Source: Chloroflexota bacterium (GTDB lineage Bacteria; Chloroflexota; Limnocylindria; QHBO01). Taken from it: a stretch of DNA of 9,030 nucleotides. The notes beneath the pieces were generated by a model that saw only the letters and a list, made by a program, of their open reading frames with translations, was not told the origin of the DNA and did not search any database. A program made the position numbers and the translations under genes. Shown piece by piece: positions 6,904 to 9,030 of this stretch (its first letter is position 1; each line of letters opens with the position of its first letter). The DNA lies in NCBI GenBank assembly GCA_005879815.1, contig VBKA01000116.1:1-9030 (forward strand), given 5' to 3'.

Positions 6904-7802
6904 CGCTCGTGATCCGATCGAAACGACTCCGCCGCCTCGGGCAGCAGGTTGGCGAGATCGCGGGCCATCGTCCCCGACCGCCCGATGCGCCGCTCGGCGA
7001 GGAGTCCAGCAGAGCCGTGGACCGCGACTCCCAGCTTCGCGGCCTCCCGCGGCTCACAACCAGCGGCCAGCAGCGCCCCGATCGCGCCGGACAGGACGTC
7101 GCCGCTTCCCGCGGTGGCGAGCGCAGGCGAGGCGACCTCGGAGACCGCCACCTCGCCATCAGGACCGGCGATCACGCTGTGCGCGCCCTTGAGCACGACC
7201 ACCTGGCCCCACAGGATGGCGGCCTCGCGGGCCTTGTCCGCGCGGTACGCGTCGTCATCAGCCAGCTTGCCGACCTCCGAGACGCGAGTCAGGCGCGCGA
7301 ACTCCCCGGGGTGCGGGGTCAGGACAAGCTGGGTGGAAATGGTCCGCCACCAGCCCACGACATCGGCCAGCGCGTTCAGCCCGTCGGCGTCGACCACCGC
7401 GGGCTTGCGCAGCTCGTCGATAAGGTGCCGCGTCCGACGCAACGTCGACGGTTGGCGACCCAGGCCCGGGCCTACGACGGTCGCGTCGAAATTCACCGCC
7501 TCGCCCGAGAGCCGACGCCAGCCAATCGGTCCAATCAGGCCGGCTGCCTCCTCCTGGAGCAGCACCATCGTCAGCTCGGGGATCTCGCCCATCAGCCGCA
7601 TGCCCACCGACTCAGGGGTCGCCACGCAGACGAGACCGGCTCCCATGCGCGCCGCGCCCAGGCCCGCGAGCAGGGCCGCGCCCGAGTACTCGAGCGAGCC
7701 GGCGACCACCAGCACGCGCCCGAACGTGCCCTTGTGCGCGCGGGCGCCGCGTTGGGGCAGGTGGCGCTGCACCCACGCGTGATCGATGTGGTTTACCGCC
7801 AT
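6900..7802 (-). CDS. nnrD: ADP/ATP-dependent NAD(P)H-hydrate dehydratase (YjeF C-terminal type)
   Basis: A 300-residue cytoplasmic repair enzyme that dehydrates the S-form of hydrated NADH/NADPH using ADP or ATP. The ribokinase-like fold is shown by HKGTFGRVLVVAGS (23-36), GAARMGAGLV (49-58), VVGPGLG (109-115), VVDADGLNAL (136-145), LTPHPGEFARL (161-171), VVLKGAHSVI (202-211) and the catalytic Gly-rich loop ATAGSGDVLSG (229-239) with its Asp at 235. Many bacteria make a fusion with the N-terminal NAD(P)HX epimerase (NnrE); here only the dehydratase part exists, and no epimerase is seen in the window. It overlaps the acpS end by 10 bases and the alr start by 4. The ATG at 7802 has a good AGGAG site seven bases upstream, inside acpS. 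Confidence 0.93.
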   Translation of the reverse strand: MAVNHIDHAWVQRHLPQRGARAHKGTFGRVLVVAGSLEYSGAALLAGLGAARMGAGLVCVATPESVGMRLMGEIPELTMVLLQEEAAGLIGPIGWRRLSGEAVNFDATVVGPGLGRQPSTLRRTRHLIDELRKPAVVDADGLNALADVVGWWRTISTQLVLTPHPGEFARLTRVSEVGKLADDDAYRADKAREAAILWGQVVVLKGAHSVIAGPDGEVAVSEVASPALATAGSGDVLSGAIGALLAAGCEPREAAKLGVAVHGSAGLLAERRIGRSGTMARDLANLLPEAAESFRSDHER

Positions 7803-8212
7803 GGCGGCGCTCCTGCGGCAGGCGCCGCATCCCGCGCTCCCTCGCCCCGTTCAGCCATCGCCACGGCAACCGCCATGCGCCGCTCGTGGGAGATGGAGAC
7901 GGTCACCTCGCCGAGGCCCAGCGCCTGGGCTCGCGCCGATGCGCGCCCGTGCAGGCGGACCTGCGGCTGCCCGGCCCGGTTGGGAAGGACCTCGATCTCG
8001 CGCCAGCCCACGCCGCGCACGCCCAGGCCCAGCACCTTGCTCACCGCCTCCTTGGCCGCCCAACGGCCCGCGATCCGCTCCGGCCGCCCGCGGCAATAGC
8101 GGTCCTCGGAGGGCGTCAGGATGCGCTGGCGAAAGCGATCCGGGTAGCGGCCCAGCACCGCCACGATCCGGTCGACGTCGATGAGGTCGATGCCGACCTC
8201 GTGGCGGGTCAC
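7793..8212 (-). CDS. acpS: Holo-[acyl-carrier-protein] synthase
   Basis: A 139-residue enzyme that transfers 4'-phosphopantetheine from CoA to apo-acyl carrier protein, activating fatty acid synthesis. The N-terminal metal-binding motif GIDLIDVDRI (7-16, with Asp9), the LTPSEDRYC segment (32-40), the RWAAKEAVSKVLG motif (50-62, with Glu55) and the C-terminal SISHERRMAVAVAMA (107-121) are all present in the right order. The family is usually about 120-130 residues; the extra end (122-139) is low-complexity Ala/Gly/Pro and spans the nnrD ribosome binding site, so it may be neutral extension. The GTG start at 8212 lies 13 bases after the glmS stop and places the conserved GIDL motif at the usual distance from the N-terminus. 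The glmS-acpS-nnrD-alr order is a known neighbourhood. Confidence 0.93.
   Translation of the reverse strand: MTRHEVGIDLIDVDRIVAVLGRYPDRFRQRILTPSEDRYCRGRPERIAGRWAAKEAVSKVLGLGVRGVGWREIEVLPNRAGQPQVRLHGRASARAQALGLGEVTVSISHERRMAVAVAMAERGEGARDAAPAAGAPPWR
7810..7814 (-). promoter_or_regulatory. Ribosome binding site of nnrD
   Basis: AGGAG on the minus strand, seven bases before the nnrD ATG and inside the acpS coding sequence. It is the clearest Shine-Dalgarno sequence in the window and confirms the chosen nnrD start despite the overlap with acpS. Confidence 0.6.
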
Positions 8213-8225
8213 CCCTTGGGGCTCA

Positions 8226-9030
8226 CTACTCGACAGTCACCGACTTCGCGAGGTTGCGGGGCTGATCCACGTCGGTGCCACGCGCGACTGCCACCTCGTA
8301 GGCGAACAGCTGCAGGGGCAGGGTGGTGACGATCGGCGCCAGCGCCTCGATGGTCTCGGGCACGTACAGCACGTCCTGCGCGTAGCGGCCGATCTCCTCG
8401 TCGCCCTCGGTGGCGACGGCGATCACCGGCGCCTCACGGGCGCGCACCTCGGCGACGTTGCTCACCACCTTCTCGTAGGTCGAGCCGGCGGTGGCGATGG
8501 CGACCAGGGGAGTGTCGGCGTCGAGCAGCGCGATCGGTCCATGCTTGAGCTCGCCCGCGGCGTATCCCTCGGCGTGGACGTAGCTCAGCTCCTTGAGCTT
8601 GAGCGCGCCCTCCATGGCGATCGGGTAGCCCAGCGAGCGGCCGATGTACATGACGTCGCGCACGCTCGCGTAACGGCGCGCCATTTTCTTGATCTGAGGC
8701 GCCAGCTTGAGCGTCTCGGCCGTCTGGGCCGGGAGGTCCCGCATGGCGAGGCCGATGGCCCGCACCTGGTGTGGGCTCAGCTTGTCGTGCAGGCTGGCGA
8801 GCTGCAGCGCGATCAGCTCCAGCACCAGCACCTGGGTCACGAAGGCCTTGGTGCTGGCCACCGCGATCTCGGGGCCCGCCTGGAGGTAGCAGACCGCGTC
8901 CGCGTCGCGGGTCAGGGCGCTGCCCACGACGTTGGTGACGACCACGATCGTGGCGCCCTGCTCCGCCGCAAGCCGGGTGGGAGCGAGGGTGTCGGCGGTC
9001 TCACCCGACTGGCTGACGCTGATCACCAGC
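8226..9030 (-). CDS. glmS: Glucosamine-6-phosphate synthase, C-terminal part (partial, starts beyond right edge)
   Basis: The last 267 or so residues of the enzyme that makes glucosamine-6-phosphate from fructose-6-phosphate and glutamine, the first step to UDP-GlcNAc. The visible part covers most of the isomerase half: the first SIS domain begins with LVISVSQSGETADTLA, whose Ser/Thr residues bind the sugar phosphate. The second SIS domain carries the AMEGALKLKELSYVHAEGYA region and GELKHGPIALLD, with the Glu and His that match the catalytic residues of the E. coli enzyme. The C-terminal signature QPRNLAKSVTVE contains the catalytic Lys of the closing loop. The glutaminase domain and the true start lie outside the window. 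An in-frame GTG at 9026 is an internal Val codon, not a start. The gene ends in TAG. Confidence 0.95.
   Translation of the reverse strand, partial: LVISVSQSGETADTLAPTRLAAEQGATIVVVTNVVGSALTRDADAVCYLQAGPEIAVASTKAFVTQVLVLELIALQLASLHDKLSPHQVRAIGLAMRDLPAQTAETLKLAPQIKKMARRYASVRDVMYIGRSLGYPIAMEGALKLKELSYVHAEGYAAGELKHGPIALLDADTPLVAIATAGSTYEKVVSNVAEVRAREAPVIAVATEGDEEIGRYAQDVLYVPETIEALAPIVTTLPLQLFAYEVAVARGTDVDQPRNLAKSVTVE

Noticed and set aside
8212..8221. CCCC-TT-GGGG dyad in the glmS-acpS gap, as a possible terminator
   Set aside because: The stem is only four base pairs with a two-base loop and no T-run, and acpS follows directly.

Overview
This is a very GC-rich window (roughly 70% by eye) in which every supportable gene lies on the minus strand. 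It reads from right to left as one nearly unbroken run of coding sequence. The only untranslated gaps are about 13, 30 and 3 bases; all other neighbours overlap, mostly by the 4-base GTGA/ATGA stop-start type. I see no RNA gene, mobile element, repeat array, CRISPR, clear promoter or terminator. The layout suggests one long polycistronic operon running off both edges.

Upstream block (right side, 9030 to 5761): the 3' part of glmS (glucosamine-6-phosphate synthase), then acpS (holo-ACP synthase), nnrD (ADP/ATP-dependent NAD(P)H-hydrate dehydratase) and alr (alanine racemase). These are housekeeping genes for cell wall precursors, fatty acid synthesis and cofactor repair. The order glmS-acpS-nnrD-alr is familiar from Actinobacteria and Chloroflexota.

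Downstream block (5730 to 17): a divergent macro-domain protein, an 80-residue protein, and then five genes that look like one functional unit. The five are a two-TM protein with a cytoplasmic domain (resembling DUF6754 from memory), a six-TM protein, a two-TM protein with an extracytoplasmic alpha/beta domain, a second six-TM protein, and a soluble actin/Hsp70-fold ATPase-like protein of the glutamate mutase L (MutL/GlmL) family. A further gene probably starts at base 20 and leaves the window. No B12-dependent mutase gene is present, so the MutL-like protein probably works with the membrane proteins. This module is the best candidate for an undescribed system: an ATPase-like protein coupled to a membrane complex with one domain on each face of the membrane.

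The organism is most likely an uncultured high-GC Chloroflexota bacterium. This rests on the MutL-like plus membrane-protein cluster, which I associate with that phylum, and on the gene order. The placement is an inference from memory, not a database result.
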